64,000 nucleotides of DNA, taken from NCBI GenBank assembly GCA_902784425.1, contig CACZUS010000004.1, positions 1 through 64,000 on the forward strand. The letters are read 5' to 3'. Every line of letters starts with the position of its first letter. Position 1 is the first letter of the stretch. Below are positions 1-9,180 of the stretch, one piece after another. Position numbers and translations under genes: made by a program. The notes under the pieces are model-generated. The model saw only the letters and a program-made list of their open reading frames with translations. It had not been told where the DNA came from and did not search any database. Origin of the DNA: an uncultured Bacteroidales bacterium (GTDB lineage: Bacteria > Bacteroidota > Bacteroidia > Bacteroidales > Paludibacteraceae).

Positions 1-1
1 T

Positions 2-514
2 GCTTCTATTGGATCCTATGCATTCCGTAGTATAGATACTCTCTATTTCGCAGGGAGTGTCACTGGTAGTCCATGGGGAGCGAAGTTATGGGTTCGGGGA
101 ACTGTTATCGATGGAGATTTCGTCTATTCCGATGAACAAAAGGAAAATTTAGTCTTCTACAGAGGAAACGATTCAGTTGTAATTATCTCCGACCAAGTGA
201 AAGTCATCGATGAATATGCATTCTATAACAAAACAAAACTAAGTAATGTTATCTTCCCAGATTCTCTCACATCCATCAAAGACTATGCGTTTTATGATTG
301 TGTACTTCTATCCTCCGTCTCCGTTCCAAATGACGTCAATGCCATCGGAACTTACGCATTTCGTGGTGCGGACACCCTCTATTATGGAGGAAACGCCACA
401 GGTAGCCCTTGGGGGGCGAGACGACACATCAAAGGAGTAGTTTATGATGGAGACTTCGTCTATTCTGATAAACAAAAGACGATGAATATGCTTTCTATAA
501 CAAAACAAAATTAA
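2..514 (+). pseudogene. BspA-like leucine-rich repeat protein, upstream fragment ending in a frameshift
   Basis: The frame is open from the window edge, so the true N-terminus lies outside. It carries BspA-type (LRR_5, Treponema pallidum-like) repeats with the recurring pieces IDEYAFYNKTKLSNV, FPDSLTSIKDYAF and GSPWGAKR. These pieces recur in the next open frame, which continues the same protein. At 480/481 the sequence jumps from AAGAC to GATGAATATGC. Compared with the intact sister unit (748-817), 64 bases are missing. The loss shifts the frame and produces a TAA at 512-514. The family is typically secreted and cell-surface associated. I read this as the 5' part of one broken gene. A sequencing or assembly error, or a switchable on/off state, cannot be excluded. 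Confidence 0.75.
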
Positions 515-1152
515 GTAATGTCATCTTCCCGGATTCTCTCACTGCCATCAAAGACTATGCGTTTGATAATTGTGTACTTCTGTCTTCCGTCTCTGTTCCA
601 AATGACGTCAATGCCATCGGAACTTACGCATTTCGTGGTACGGATACCCTCTTTTATGGAGGAAACGCCACAGGTAGCCCATGGGGTGCGAGACGATACA
701 TCAAAGGTGTAGTTTATGATGGAGACTTCGTCTATTCTGACGAACAAAAGACAATATTGGATGCATACCTTGGCAACGACAGTGTTGTTACTATTCCCGA
801 TCAAGTGAAAGTTATCGATGAATATGCTTTCTATAACAAAACAAAACTAAGTAATGTCATCTTCCCGGATTCTCTTACCACCATCAAAAACTATGCGTTT
901 GATGGATGTGATCATCTGTCTCTCGTCATCGTTCCAAACACCGTCAATACTATCGGAACCTACGCATTCCGTGGAACGGATATACTCTGTTATGGGGGAA
1001 ATGCTGTAGGTGCTTCATGGGGCGCAAAACGCTATCTTAAAGAAATCTTTATAGATGGAGGCATCGTCTATGCGGACGAAGGAAGAACAAATATAATAGC
1101 ATACGTAGGCACTGCTTCTGTTGTCGTCATTCCTAACTCCGTCACCTCCATT
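209..1152 (+). repeat. tandem 336-bp repeats inside the BspA-like gene
   Basis: Units begin at GATGAATATGC at 209, 481 and 817. The spacings are 272 and 336 bp, so the first unit is exactly 64 bp short. The first half of each unit is close to identical at the DNA level. Units become more diverged after about 1000. Such near-identical direct repeats are substrates for slippage or recombination. Confidence 0.85.
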
Positions 1153-3717
1153 GATGCGAACACTTTCTTTGGAATTGAGACGATCTATTACGCAGGAACG
1201 GCCACGGGTAGTCCATGGGGCGCAAAACGGCATAAAAGAGGTCTTGTCGATGGAGACTTCATCTACGCGGATGAAGGGAAAACGAAATTAATCGCATATG
1301 CGGGGATGGACTCTGTTGTTGTTATTCCTAAGCAAGTGAAAACCATCGGTGACAGCGCATTCTACGGAAACACAAAAATAACCGCCGTTACCTTCTCGGA
1401 CTCTGTCTCCGTCATCGGAGTTGCAACATTCAAGAATTGCACAAGCCTATCATCGTTGATTGTTCCAAATTCAGTTACCAAAATCGGAACAGATGCATTT
1501 AGTGGTATTGACACTGTATGTTATCTGATGGGAACTGACACCATCCTCATCATCAAAGATTTCTATGTCATCCACAACCTGCAAGAATTCTTGACATATA
1601 GGGATATAAACAACAAAGAATACCACCCGAACGGAAGGCTTGACGCCGACATCGACCTCAGTCCAGTCTGCGGCGTCATCAACGGAGAGTCAATCAGTTG
1701 GGAGCCTATATACCTCGGCAATACCACGTTCGATGGTGGAAACCATACCGTCTCCAACCTCTATATCAATCAACCAGACAAGAGTAATATGGGATTATTC
1801 TATGGTGGCAATTATGGCATTATTAAGAACCTAAAAGTAACGAATGCATACGTGAAGGGGAAGGATTATGTGGCAGGTATAGCATCTGGATCTGTCGGCC
1901 CTGACTTTCTTAACTGCCATTTCGAAGGGATTGTCATTGGAATGGGATACCACACAAGAGGTGTAGGTGAGTTGAGATGCCACGCATATAACTGCAGCAA
2001 TTATGGCCTAATCGTTTCGTCCAAATACTCATACGGAGTAGCGGGCGGCGACATACTCAATTGCTACAACAGAGGCAGAATCATTGGTGATATAATCGCA
2101 AATGGTCTTGAATATAGTAATAATAATTGCTATAATGCTGGAGCTATTATTGCGGGAAGAGATGTTTATTCTATATACTCCCAAAATAAGAAGGATGATT
2201 GTACGAATTTATTCAACCTAAAGATAGAAGGCATCAGCCTGAATGATGAGGACAACATCCAACAATTGGATTCCAGCGCATTCCTTTCAGGTGCGGTGAC
2301 CGATTCGCTGAACAAGTATGTCGCACAAAATCCGAAGACATATGTCGGGTGGATCCTTAAGGATTCCATTCCATTGCTACCCTGGGTGCAGGGTGAGGAC
2401 GGATTCCCTCGCTTCGAAGGGGTGAATTTGCAACCGACGCAGGGCTATGCCGTACGCTTCACAGGTGCGGTGAACGACATCGAGGTCTCAAGGGATGGCA
2501 CAATCGCCTTGCCTGTCAGCCCAGACGGATACACCTATATTTTCGCAAATGACTTCGACGGAAAGAACATCGTGAGCGACACCACCGTCGCCGTTTCGCA
2601 AATAATAGATCCGAACTTCCTGGAGCGGGACGATGATGGCTTCTACCTCATCCACAACGGGGCGGAACTGGCGAAATTCCGCGATGTGGTGAACGAAGGA
2701 GCAGTAGCCATCAATGGACGTCTGGCGAACGACATCGACCTCAGCCAAGAATGCAAGGATAGCGTTTGGATTCCTATCGGAGTCTATAAAAACGGGAGAG
2801 AATATATTCATATGGCTTACGAGGGAGTTTTTGATGGTGCCGGACATTCGATCGAGCATTTATATGACATAACAGATTCACCAGAAGAATGGGTGTCCAC
2901 CCATTGGCATAGAGGATTGTTCGGGAATACAAAAAATGCCACCATACAGAATGTCGTGGTGAAGAATTCCCGTATCACTGGTTTCTGCGTTTCCGCCATT
3001 GTGGCCTCGGCCGAGAATACAACCATCCTGAACTGCGGAAGTGAAGCGGAACTGTATGGCTATTCCGATTATGGGGCGGCATCAATATGCGCAATATCAG
3101 AGGGCTGTAGAATATTGAACTGCTACAACATTGGAGATGTAAAATGCGAATTCAATGCATTGGGATTTACTAATGGTGGAGAAGAGATAATAAACTGCTA
3201 TACGTCCTGTGTAGTTCTCTCTGAAGGCGGAAGCTCTAGTAGATTCGGAGACGGCAGGGTTGTTTATCGTTGTTTCGCAGATACTGTGTTGTCGTCTGGA
3301 AAATATGACTATGAAAATAAGCTGGTTACTATGACCTCGACGGACTACATCAAATCGGATGCCTTCCTGGCGGACATGAACGCTTGGGTGGACTCCATGA
3401 ACGCAGCACAGTCTGAGATCGTCTTCGCCCGTTGGGTGCGCGACGAGGTGGACGGATATCCTAAACTGACGCCTACTTCTTCTTTATCTGATATCTACAA
3501 CGTTTCTCTTGAACATAACGATGACGTGATGGTGTACGCAGAGGAAGGTGTCATCTATATACAGGCGAAGAACGCAGGAAAAACCACCCTTTATGACCTA
3601 CAAGGTAGAGTGGTTGCAAGTGTTGCCTACACGGAGGGGCTCACCACGGTGGATGGCCTACGGGAAGGCGTGTACATCGTGTGCGGGGTTAAGGTGATCG
3701 TCCGTAGAGGCAAATAA
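757..3717 (+). CDS. BspA-like LRR / beta-helix surface protein with T9SS sorting domain (downstream part)
   Basis: This 986-residue frame continues the repeat protein above. It is actually open back to about 472, so the TTG at 757 is probably not a natural start. Residues 1-265 hold BspA-type repeats (KVIDEYAFYNKTKLSNV, GDSAFYGNTKITAV). Residues about 265-480 and 640-900 look like GLUG-type right-handed beta-helix blocks (DGGNHTVSNLYI, MGLFYGGNYGIIKNL; DGAGHSIEHLY, HRGLFGNTKNATIQNV). The last 70 residues have the pattern of a type IX secretion C-terminal domain (TTLYDLQGRVV, then GLREGVYIV near the end). That predicts export across the outer membrane and surface attachment or release. Adhesion is the usual suggestion for BspA proteins, but no substrate is visible here. 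Codon use looks more GC-rich than in the genes further right. Confidence 0.75.
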   Translation: MDAYLGNDSVVTIPDQVKVIDEYAFYNKTKLSNVIFPDSLTTIKNYAFDGCDHLSLVIVPNTVNTIGTYAFRGTDILCYGGNAVGASWGAKRYLKEIFIDGGIVYADEGRTNIIAYVGTASVVVIPNSVTSIDANTFFGIETIYYAGTATGSPWGAKRHKRGLVDGDFIYADEGKTKLIAYAGMDSVVVIPKQVKTIGDSAFYGNTKITAVTFSDSVSVIGVATFKNCTSLSSLIVPNSVTKIGTDAFSGIDTVCYLMGTDTILIIKDFYVIHNLQEFLTYRDINNKEYHPNGRLDADIDLSPVCGVINGESISWEPIYLGNTTFDGGNHTVSNLYINQPDKSNMGLFYGGNYGIIKNLKVTNAYVKGKDYVAGIASGSVGPDFLNCHFEGIVIGMGYHTRGVGELRCHAYNCSNYGLIVSSKYSYGVAGGDILNCYNRGRIIGDIIANGLEYSNNNCYNAGAIIAGRDVYSIYSQNKKDDCTNLFNLKIEGISLNDEDNIQQLDSSAFLSGAVTDSLNKYVAQNPKTYVGWILKDSIPLLPWVQGEDGFPRFEGVNLQPTQGYAVRFTGAVNDIEVSRDGTIALPVSPDGYTYIFANDFDGKNIVSDTTVAVSQIIDPNFLERDDDGFYLIHNGAELAKFRDVVNEGAVAINGRLANDIDLSQECKDSVWIPIGVYKNGREYIHMAYEGVFDGAGHSIEHLYDITDSPEEWVSTHWHRGLFGNTKNATIQNVVVKNSRITGFCVSAIVASAENTTILNCGSEAELYGYSDYGAASICAISEGCRILNCYNIGDVKCEFNALGFTNGGEEIINCYTSCVVLSEGGSSSRFGDGRVVYRCFADTVLSSGKYDYENKLVTMTSTDYIKSDAFLADMNAWVDSMNAAQSEIVFARWVRDEVDGYPKLTPTSSLSDIYNVSLEHNDDVMVYAEEGVIYIQAKNAGKTTLYDLQGRVVASVAYTEGLTTVDGLREGVYIVCGVKVIVRRGK

Positions 3718-3777
3718 TGAACCGGACGGGCATTGAACCGGATGGAAATTCATAAATTCCATAGACGCACGGCCGTT

Positions 3778-3805
3778 GTAGAGACGCACGGCCGTGCGTC
3801 TCTAC
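3778..3805. repeat. 28-bp perfect palindrome, REP-like
   Basis: GTAGAGACGCACGG is followed directly by its exact reverse complement. A partial copy sits just upstream (about 3762-3780, AGACGCACGGCCGT), and the short direct repeat GAACCGGA(C/T)GGGCATT flanks the site. A near-identical copy lies at 9181-9208. It may also act as a terminator hairpin for the BspA-like gene. Confidence 0.8.
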
Positions 3806-3880
3806 GATGAACCGGATGGGCATTCAAAATTGACTACGTCGAACTATCGTTTCATAATTCCCATAAACATTGGTTAGAAC

Positions 3881-4393
3881 ATGAAAAATTATTATAAAAC
3901 TATTTATCCTTCGGGAGATTTAAAGGCCATAGCTAATTATCTTGATTCCATACAACGTAGTTTGACCTTCAGTGGTTATAGTTGTTATTGGGTATGGAAG
4001 TCAGAGCAAGGAAAAAAGGAAAAGATACCTTGCGCGCTAGATTTAGAAGGAAGGTCGGGTGTGCCACTTTATGTGGAAACCCGTCTTGGTAGAAATGTGA
4101 TGGATGTTTACATTTCCAATTCATCATCCGGCCAACTTATTGTGGAATGTTTTTACTGCGCATTTGACCGTTTCCTCATCGCTTTCACCACATTGATGTT
4201 TTTATTTATTGGTCTTTATTTGGGTGAGGACTTCTTATCAGTTCTGAAAGTAGTGTTGATTATATTTGCTGTGATGAAATTATTGGTACATTTATTTTTT
4301 ATGAAGGATAAAAACAAGTTTATGAAACATTTAAATGGGTTTTTAAATGAAGAGCCTGTTCAGTCCGTCTCTTCTTGGAAATTGAAGCTTTGA
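3881..4393 (+). CDS. hypothetical protein with two transmembrane segments
   Basis: This 170-residue protein belongs to no family I recognise. Its first ~100 residues are soluble and polar. Two hydrophobic segments follow, at about 103-122 (FLIAFTTLMFLFIGLYLG) and 125-145 (VLKVVLIIFAVMKLLVHLFF), then a short charged C-terminus. This suggests an inner-membrane anchor with a cytoplasmic N-terminal domain. It stands alone: the repeat-rich spacer lies upstream, and a convergent gene starts 50 bp downstream, with a terminator between them. The start ATG follows an AT-rich leader without a clear Shine-Dalgarno sequence, which is normal for this phylum. Confidence 0.6.
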   Translation: MKNYYKTIYPSGDLKAIANYLDSIQRSLTFSGYSCYWVWKSEQGKKEKIPCALDLEGRSGVPLYVETRLGRNVMDVYISNSSSGQLIVECFYCAFDRFLIAFTTLMFLFIGLYLGEDFLSVLKVVLIIFAVMKLLVHLFFMKDKNKFMKHLNGFLNEEPVQSVSSWKLKL

Positions 4394-4394
4394 G

Positions 4395-4413
4395 AAACCT
4401 CAAAAAGGTTTTT
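4395..4413 (+). terminator. hairpin terminator after the two-TM protein
   Basis: The 6-bp arms AAACCT and AGGTTT are separated by CAAAA and followed by T residues. The 13-mer TTTGAGAAACCTC here (4389-4401) recurs at 4446-4458, at the 3' end of the convergent gene. Confidence 0.5.
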
Positions 4414-4442
4414 ATCGCGTTCGTTCAATCTGACAGGAAAAT

Positions 4443-5210
4443 TTATTTGAGAAACCTCTCGCATTCTCTTTCATTAAGTACAGCTCTCACACTCAATCCT
4501 TTACATCTGCTTATGGAACTCACATTCATTTCGTTTGGATTGAATGTGAGTGCATACGCTTCATCATTATTCTTCTCATCGATTTCTGACGCCCAATAAT
4601 AACCATTATCATTGTTATCAAACTGATAGCTGACCATATCATTTATGGGTAAAAATATCACATTGTTGTTTGTCTTTGATATGCCTACTTTTCCACATGC
4701 TTTTGATCCGTTAAAACTATTAGCCCACTTCCAATAACATCCTTCCATCAATTCCTCAAAGTCTTTCTTTGTGGGCATCTTCCATAGATTGGACCAATTT
4801 GTTGCGGCATCATCGGAAGTCTCTAGTGCGCTTTTGTGATCGAGCTGATATTCGTGTCCTTCGCAATGTGCAATATAGATGGGTTCTCCCATTGAATCAA
4901 ATTTTATGGGATCGTCATGCCATAATGGAGTGGTTGAGTACTTGATAAGATACTCCAATGCCCCTGGATATACGCATTGTGCCCATTTGTAATTGCTGAA
5001 ACAATACTCATTACTTCTGGTGATCTTTTCCCCCCAAGCAAAATAGTTACCTTGTTGGGTGGGAATGGATGCTCCTATATTGCAGGTTGCCCATAATCGA
5101 CCACTCGGCAGACCAAGGTTTACATAATCATGTTTGAACTCTTCGCCTGAAATGGTGGGCTTTTGAAGGTTCGCATTTAGGTTTAATATATTTAATATAT
5201 TTTCAATCAT
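4443..5210 (-). CDS. FISUMP-domain protein
   Basis: This 255-residue protein has the hallmarks of the Fibrobacter succinogenes major paralogous (FISUMP, DUF1566-related) domain. These are VNLGLPSGRLWATCNIGA near residue 30, YFAWGE, NLWKMPTKKDFEELM in the middle, GYYWASE, and the ending GLSVRAVL. Proteins with this domain are abundant in Bacteroidota and usually secreted, but this copy has no obvious signal peptide. Its N-terminus (IENILNILNLNANLQKP) resembles a short amphipathic tail. The molecular function of the family is unknown. It is monocistronic, divergent from the L,D-transpeptidase, with a -7-like box about 30 bp upstream. Confidence 0.7.
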   Translation of the reverse strand: MIENILNILNLNANLQKPTISGEEFKHDYVNLGLPSGRLWATCNIGASIPTQQGNYFAWGEKITRSNEYCFSNYKWAQCVYPGALEYLIKYSTTPLWHDDPIKFDSMGEPIYIAHCEGHEYQLDHKSALETSDDAATNWSNLWKMPTKKDFEELMEGCYWKWANSFNGSKACGKVGISKTNNNVIFLPINDMVSYQFDNNDNGYYWASEIDEKNNDEAYALTFNPNEMNVSSISRCKGLSVRAVLNERECERFLK

Positions 5211-5237
5211 ATTCTTATCGATTCAATGTTATCGTTA

Positions 5238-5245
5238 CAAATATA
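5238..5245 (-). promoter_or_regulatory. -7 box upstream of the FISUMP gene
   Basis: CAAATATA on the + strand reads TATATTTG on the - strand and matches the Bacteroides TAnnTTTG box. No good -33 element is seen at the expected distance. Confidence 0.4.
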
Positions 5246-5331
5246 GTTAAAATCTTGTTTTTTGAATGATTCAAATGATAGTACCGTCAGGTTTTAAACT
5301 CACAATAATAGTAATCGGACAATAAATCTTC

Positions 5332-5339
5332 TAAATTTG
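5332..5339 (+). promoter_or_regulatory. -7 box upstream of the L,D-transpeptidase
   Basis: TAAATTTG matches TAnnTTTG. It is followed by a GGATCC-containing imperfect inverted repeat (about 5356-5384) in the leader. The -33 element is not obvious. Confidence 0.4.
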
Positions 5340-5413
5340 CGTTGATGTTTTAAGAGGAGGATCCCTCTGATAAGGATCCTTCTTCGATATATAGTATTCA
5401 TAATCTTTAGGTA

Positions 5414-6043
5414 ATGATGAATTCAATAACAAAAATAATATCTCTAATTTTTCTGTTTGTCACATTCTCCGTGTCGATTTATGCGGAAGAGACAAATCAA
5501 ACACAAGCACAACAGCAACGCTATGTGAAGGAGATCGCTGATGTCTCAAAAATTCATCAAAAGGCGGAAGAGGCGAAATCATTCATAAAGAAGAATGGTA
5601 TGAACTCTGATTGGTGTATTTTAATCGATTTCTCCTATGATTTATATACCAAAAGAATGTTTATATATGATTTGAAAAATAATAAAATTTTAACGACGGC
5701 TTTGGTGAGTCATGGCTTTGGAGAGAATAATACTGTTGATTATGTAGAGTTTAGCAATGTGCCAGGCAGTCTTTGCTCATCAGAAGGAAAATATCGAATA
5801 GGTATTCGCTCTTACAGCAATTGGGGTTTGCATTTCCATTATAAATTACATGGTTTGGAAAAGACCAACAACAATGCATTCAAACGTCTTGTGGTGCTCC
5901 ACTCATACGAATATGCGTATTGCGACTGGCCAACCACAGCAAGTGCTGGTTGCCCTGTTGTGTGTGATGAAGTATTGTCTTATATTGATTCCAAAATAAA
6001 AGCATCCACCAATAAAAATATTTTGTTGTGGATATTCAAATAG
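5414..6043 (+). CDS. L,D-transpeptidase-like murein protein (YkuD_2 type)
   Basis: This 209-residue protein has a cleavable signal peptide (residues 1-24, ending VSIYA). It also carries the features of the YkuD_2 L,D-transpeptidase catalytic family: ILIDFSYDLYTKRMFIYDL, LVSHGFG, a GKYRIG segment, VVLHS, and the catalytic motif SAGCPVV with Cys180. Such enzymes act on peptidoglycan stem peptides in the periplasm, making 3-3 crosslinks or attaching proteins. The predicted role is periplasmic cell-wall modification. The gene is divergent from the FISUMP gene and convergent with the helicase, so it is probably transcribed alone. A second in-frame ATG immediately follows the first and either could be used. 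Confidence 0.8.
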   Translation: MMNSITKIISLIFLFVTFSVSIYAEETNQTQAQQQRYVKEIADVSKIHQKAEEAKSFIKKNGMNSDWCILIDFSYDLYTKRMFIYDLKNNKILTTALVSHGFGENNTVDYVEFSNVPGSLCSSEGKYRIGIRSYSNWGLHFHYKLHGLEKTNNNAFKRLVVLHSYEYAYCDWPTTASAGCPVVCDEVLSYIDSKIKASTNKNILLWIFK

Positions 6044-6060
6044 AACCTTCTCTTTATTGT

Positions 6061-8082
6061 TTACGAGAAATCAAAATCACCAATAATATCTGTTCCGACA
6101 ACTTCTCCTTTATATTCTTGAACGCTGATTCTTTGTGCTGTTGCAGTCACCTCTTTTTCAATGAGTTCGTCTGGTAAGGAGTTGAAGAAGTAGAGTTTCT
6201 CTGACTCGTCTTCGCTCGATTCGTCTACATGGATGGAATGTATGTTTCTGTAGACATATAGTTCGTCTTTTGCGCGGGTTAGTGCGACATACAAGCATCG
6301 TCTCTCTTCCTCGATGGCCTCTTCTCCATTCTCGATGGCCCTTGGTGTGGGGTATGAAGCGGGTGAAGCCTTCACCAGATAGCAGTATTTGGCTTCCAAG
6401 CCCTTGGCAGAATGGATGGTCGTCAGTATGCAGGCATCTTTAGGTCCGTTCTCGCCCTCTTTTACTGTTGTTTCTAATTTAGGATCCAATACATATTCCG
6501 AGATAAACTCTTGTATACCGCCCGTGTTGAGTGCCACTTCTTGGAGTACTTCAAAATCTTGTTTTCTCCATTTCCATTCCTCTTTATACAATTCCTTCAG
6601 TCTGTTTTCCATCGTTTCCAATGTCTTGGCTATGGCTTGTGATGGGGAAAACTGCATTCGACTGATGTTTTTCAGCGTGAGTGAGATTTCTTCCTGTAGC
6701 CCTTGTCCCGATAGCTTGTCGAGACATTTATCCAACGTTTCTTCCTCAATCACATTGTTGATGATTCTTGAGGCGGATACTTCTCCGATACCTTTCCACA
6801 AGAGCAGATAGCGCATCCATGCCAATTCGTCTTTGTAGTTGGCTACGATTCGCATGGGGGATACGACGTCTCGTACATGCTTTGATTGCATCAGTGTCGT
6901 GCCTCCGAATATGATGTAGGGAATATGCTTGGCAATGCATTGCGACTCGACGGTTCGTAGTCCGTATAGCGAACGCGATAGCACCATGTTGTCTTCCCAT
7001 TTGGCACCTTTCTCTGGTCCGCTGTGTAGTATCTTCTCCGTCACGTCGTTTGCTTCATCCCATTCGTTGTCGCAGGTGATGAAGAGCGGTTTTTTGCCGT
7101 TTCCTCTGGCTGCTACCAGTTTCTTTTGGTAGTTGAGTGATGATTTAGATAATACCCAATTGGATAGATCCAGAATCTCTTGTGTGGATCGATAATTGAT
7201 GGTTAGATCGATTCGTTTTGAGTCGGGAACAATCTCGGTAAACCGATGCATGGTTTTGAAATCTGCACCTCTGAATGCGTAAATACTTTGTGCGTCATCA
7301 CCCACACAGAATAGGTGACTGGTTTCGTAAAAGGAACTGAGCAGTTCGTATTGAAGTGGATTGGTGTCTTGCATCTCATCCACCAAGATATGATCGTAAC
7401 GGAGAGCAATGAACTTGCGTGCCTCTTCATTCTTTTTCAATCCCTTGGCAACCACGTTGAGAATATCGTCATAGTCCATGTATTTATGCACGGTCTTATA
7501 AGCGATATATCGTTTGATGGCATCCTCATACACGGGTCGGTTCAGCTCGATGCTATTGTTCACTTTTACATCATTGGGTGATGCATTGTCGTAGATCTTC
7601 ATGCGAATGGCATCCGAGAGTTTACAACACGCATTGATGGCGTAGGAGTAGACGTCGATGACACTGTTTGGATTGATGACGTGGTTCTCTTTGTCTTTGA
7701 ATTTCTTGCCACATAACAACTTCATACAACTCTCTCGATCATCTTCATCGAGTAGGGTGTATTCATGGTGCATGAAGACTTTCGGATTGTTCATGATAAT
7801 GTCCATACACCAAGAGTGGAAGGTTTGACCTCTAAGTCCATCAATCGTCATACCTCCAATTTCATTTTTGATGCGTTCGACAATCTCTCGTGCTGATTTA
7901 CGTGTGAAACTAAGAATTAAAATGCGGTTGGCGGGTACTCCATGTTGTATCAGATATTTGGCTCTTGCAATGATGGTACGGGTCTTACCTGTACCTGCTC
8001 CTGCTACTACCAATAGGTGTTTCCCGTCATATTCTACAGCTCGTTGCTGTTGCTCGTTTAATTCTTCGATCATAGAGTCCAT
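6061..8082 (-). CDS. UvrD/PcrA-family ATP-dependent DNA helicase
   Basis: This is a 673-residue superfamily 1A helicase. Visible motifs in order are Q-motif LNEQQQRAV, Walker A AGAGTGKT (27-34), motif Ia-like ILSFTRKSARE, motif II VDEMQDTNP, motif III GDDAQSIYAFRGAD, motif IV-like INYRST, motif V TTIHSAKGLEAKY, and motif VI RRCLYVALTRAKDELYV. It would unwind 3'-5' DNA using ATP in repair or replication restart. It is somewhat shorter than typical UvrD/PcrA (about 700-780 residues) and lacks the usual long C-terminal tail. It lies 77 bp downstream of dprA on the same strand and is probably cotranscribed. I cannot say whether it is the main UvrD or a paralogue. Confidence 0.9.
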   Translation of the reverse strand: MDSMIEELNEQQQRAVEYDGKHLLVVAGAGTGKTRTIIARAKYLIQHGVPANRILILSFTRKSAREIVERIKNEIGGMTIDGLRGQTFHSWCMDIIMNNPKVFMHHEYTLLDEDDRESCMKLLCGKKFKDKENHVINPNSVIDVYSYAINACCKLSDAIRMKIYDNASPNDVKVNNSIELNRPVYEDAIKRYIAYKTVHKYMDYDDILNVVAKGLKKNEEARKFIALRYDHILVDEMQDTNPLQYELLSSFYETSHLFCVGDDAQSIYAFRGADFKTMHRFTEIVPDSKRIDLTINYRSTQEILDLSNWVLSKSSLNYQKKLVAARGNGKKPLFITCDNEWDEANDVTEKILHSGPEKGAKWEDNMVLSRSLYGLRTVESQCIAKHIPYIIFGGTTLMQSKHVRDVVSPMRIVANYKDELAWMRYLLLWKGIGEVSASRIINNVIEEETLDKCLDKLSGQGLQEEISLTLKNISRMQFSPSQAIAKTLETMENRLKELYKEEWKWRKQDFEVLQEVALNTGGIQEFISEYVLDPKLETTVKEGENGPKDACILTTIHSAKGLEAKYCYLVKASPASYPTPRAIENGEEAIEEERRCLYVALTRAKDELYVYRNIHSIHVDESSEDESEKLYFFNSLPDELIEKEVTATAQRISVQEYKGEVVGTDIIGDFDFS

Positions 8083-8159
8083 GCCTTATTTTGTTCGTCG
8101 CAAAAATAATGAAATCGGCGTTTTGAAAAGTCGTTTGACGGGATAAGTTATTAACTTTT

Positions 8160-9080
8160 TTATCGAGAGTTCCCTTTGATGGAGTTTGCTATGAGATGCA
8201 GATCGTCGCTCCCTTTTAGATAAATGGCTCCTTGTTGTGCAAGAAGTTTGTTCCCTTGTGTGATGATTGCATTTCGTGTGACTTCGTCGTTGAAGTGACA
8301 AACGAATAGCTTTTTACCTGCATTCAGCGTGGCATTGGCTACATGCATAGTGCCCCCCTCTGTGCCCGTCTGAATGACAATGGTGGCGAGTGACATTCCG
8401 GCTTGCAGGCGATCCCGACTGATGAAGTTGTATTTGCTGAAAGGGGTGCCAATGGGGTATTCTGAAAGTAACAGGCCTTTGTTGTTAATTATGTTTTGGG
8501 CTATCCTTCTGTTCTCGGGAGGGAATATGGTGTCTAATCCGTGCGCTAAAAAGGCAATGGTGCGACCACCTACGCTTAATGCCCCTTGGTGTCCGTAGGA
8601 GTCGCATCCAAGGGCAAGACCAGAAACTATACACAACTCCTCTTTGGCAAATTGCTCTGCCAGATAGTAGCTGGCTCTCTTCCCTTGCACTGTTGGGTGA
8701 CGTGTACCGACGATGGCAACGCATGGATAGTGGAGCGCGGAAAGGTCTCCTTTGTAATAGAGTAGGAAAGGATGGTCGGGCTCTCCCTTTATGTTTGTAA
8801 TCATTTTCAGCGAGGTTGGAAAATTGTCGTCGTAATAGGAGAGAAGAAGGATGTTTTGTGTCTGACTCTGTTGAAGAATCCACTCTGCCTGTTGCTCCGC
8901 TTGTGAGATATGACGTTGCTCAATGGGAATGTTACGTCCGTTCTCTTTTATGAAAACATGGCAGGCTGAGAGTCGTTGCAAAAGGGTGTCGCCCTGCTGC
9001 TTCTCCACCTGATATAATAGTTTACTGCCGACACCGAAAAGCTGGTTTAACGTGATGATTTCTTTGATAGAAAATGACAT
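8160..9080 (-). CDS. dprA: DNA-processing protein DprA (Smf)
   Basis: This 306-residue DprA/Smf family protein has an N-terminal helical region (ITLNQLFGVGSK) and a Rossmann-like DNA_processg_A domain. The domain shows VAIVGTRHPTVQGKR, IVSGLALGCDSYGHQGAL, GGRTIAFLAHGLD, FPPENRRIA, SEYPIGTPF, FISRDR and TGTEGGTMHVANATL. DprA loads RecA onto incoming single-stranded DNA in natural transformation. The protein ends soon after the Rossmann domain, so the C-terminal winged-helix domain found in many family members appears to be missing. The gene begins the dprA-helicase pair and has a good promoter upstream (9128-9157). Confidence 0.92.
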   Translation of the reverse strand: MSFSIKEIITLNQLFGVGSKLLYQVEKQQGDTLLQRLSACHVFIKENGRNIPIEQRHISQAEQQAEWILQQSQTQNILLLSYYDDNFPTSLKMITNIKGEPDHPFLLYYKGDLSALHYPCVAIVGTRHPTVQGKRASYYLAEQFAKEELCIVSGLALGCDSYGHQGALSVGGRTIAFLAHGLDTIFPPENRRIAQNIINNKGLLLSEYPIGTPFSKYNFISRDRLQAGMSLATIVIQTGTEGGTMHVANATLNAGKKLFVCHFNDEVTRNAIITQGNKLLAQQGAIYLKGSDDLHLIANSIKGNSR

Positions 9081-9127
9081 AGCATGATGTGTGGTTATGA
9101 AAAATAGATTTGGTGTTTTTGTATGTG

Positions 9128-9157
9128 CAAAAATACGATAATTCTGTCAACATTCAA
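9128..9157 (-). promoter_or_regulatory. promoter of the dprA-helicase operon
   Basis: On the - strand, TTG (9157-9155) is followed after 19 bp by TATTTTTG (9135-9128). This fits the Bacteroides -33/-7 arrangement. Predicted transcription starts near 9120, about 40 bp before the dprA ATG. Confidence 0.6.
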
Positions 9158-9180
9158 TGGATTGATGAATTTTTGACACC

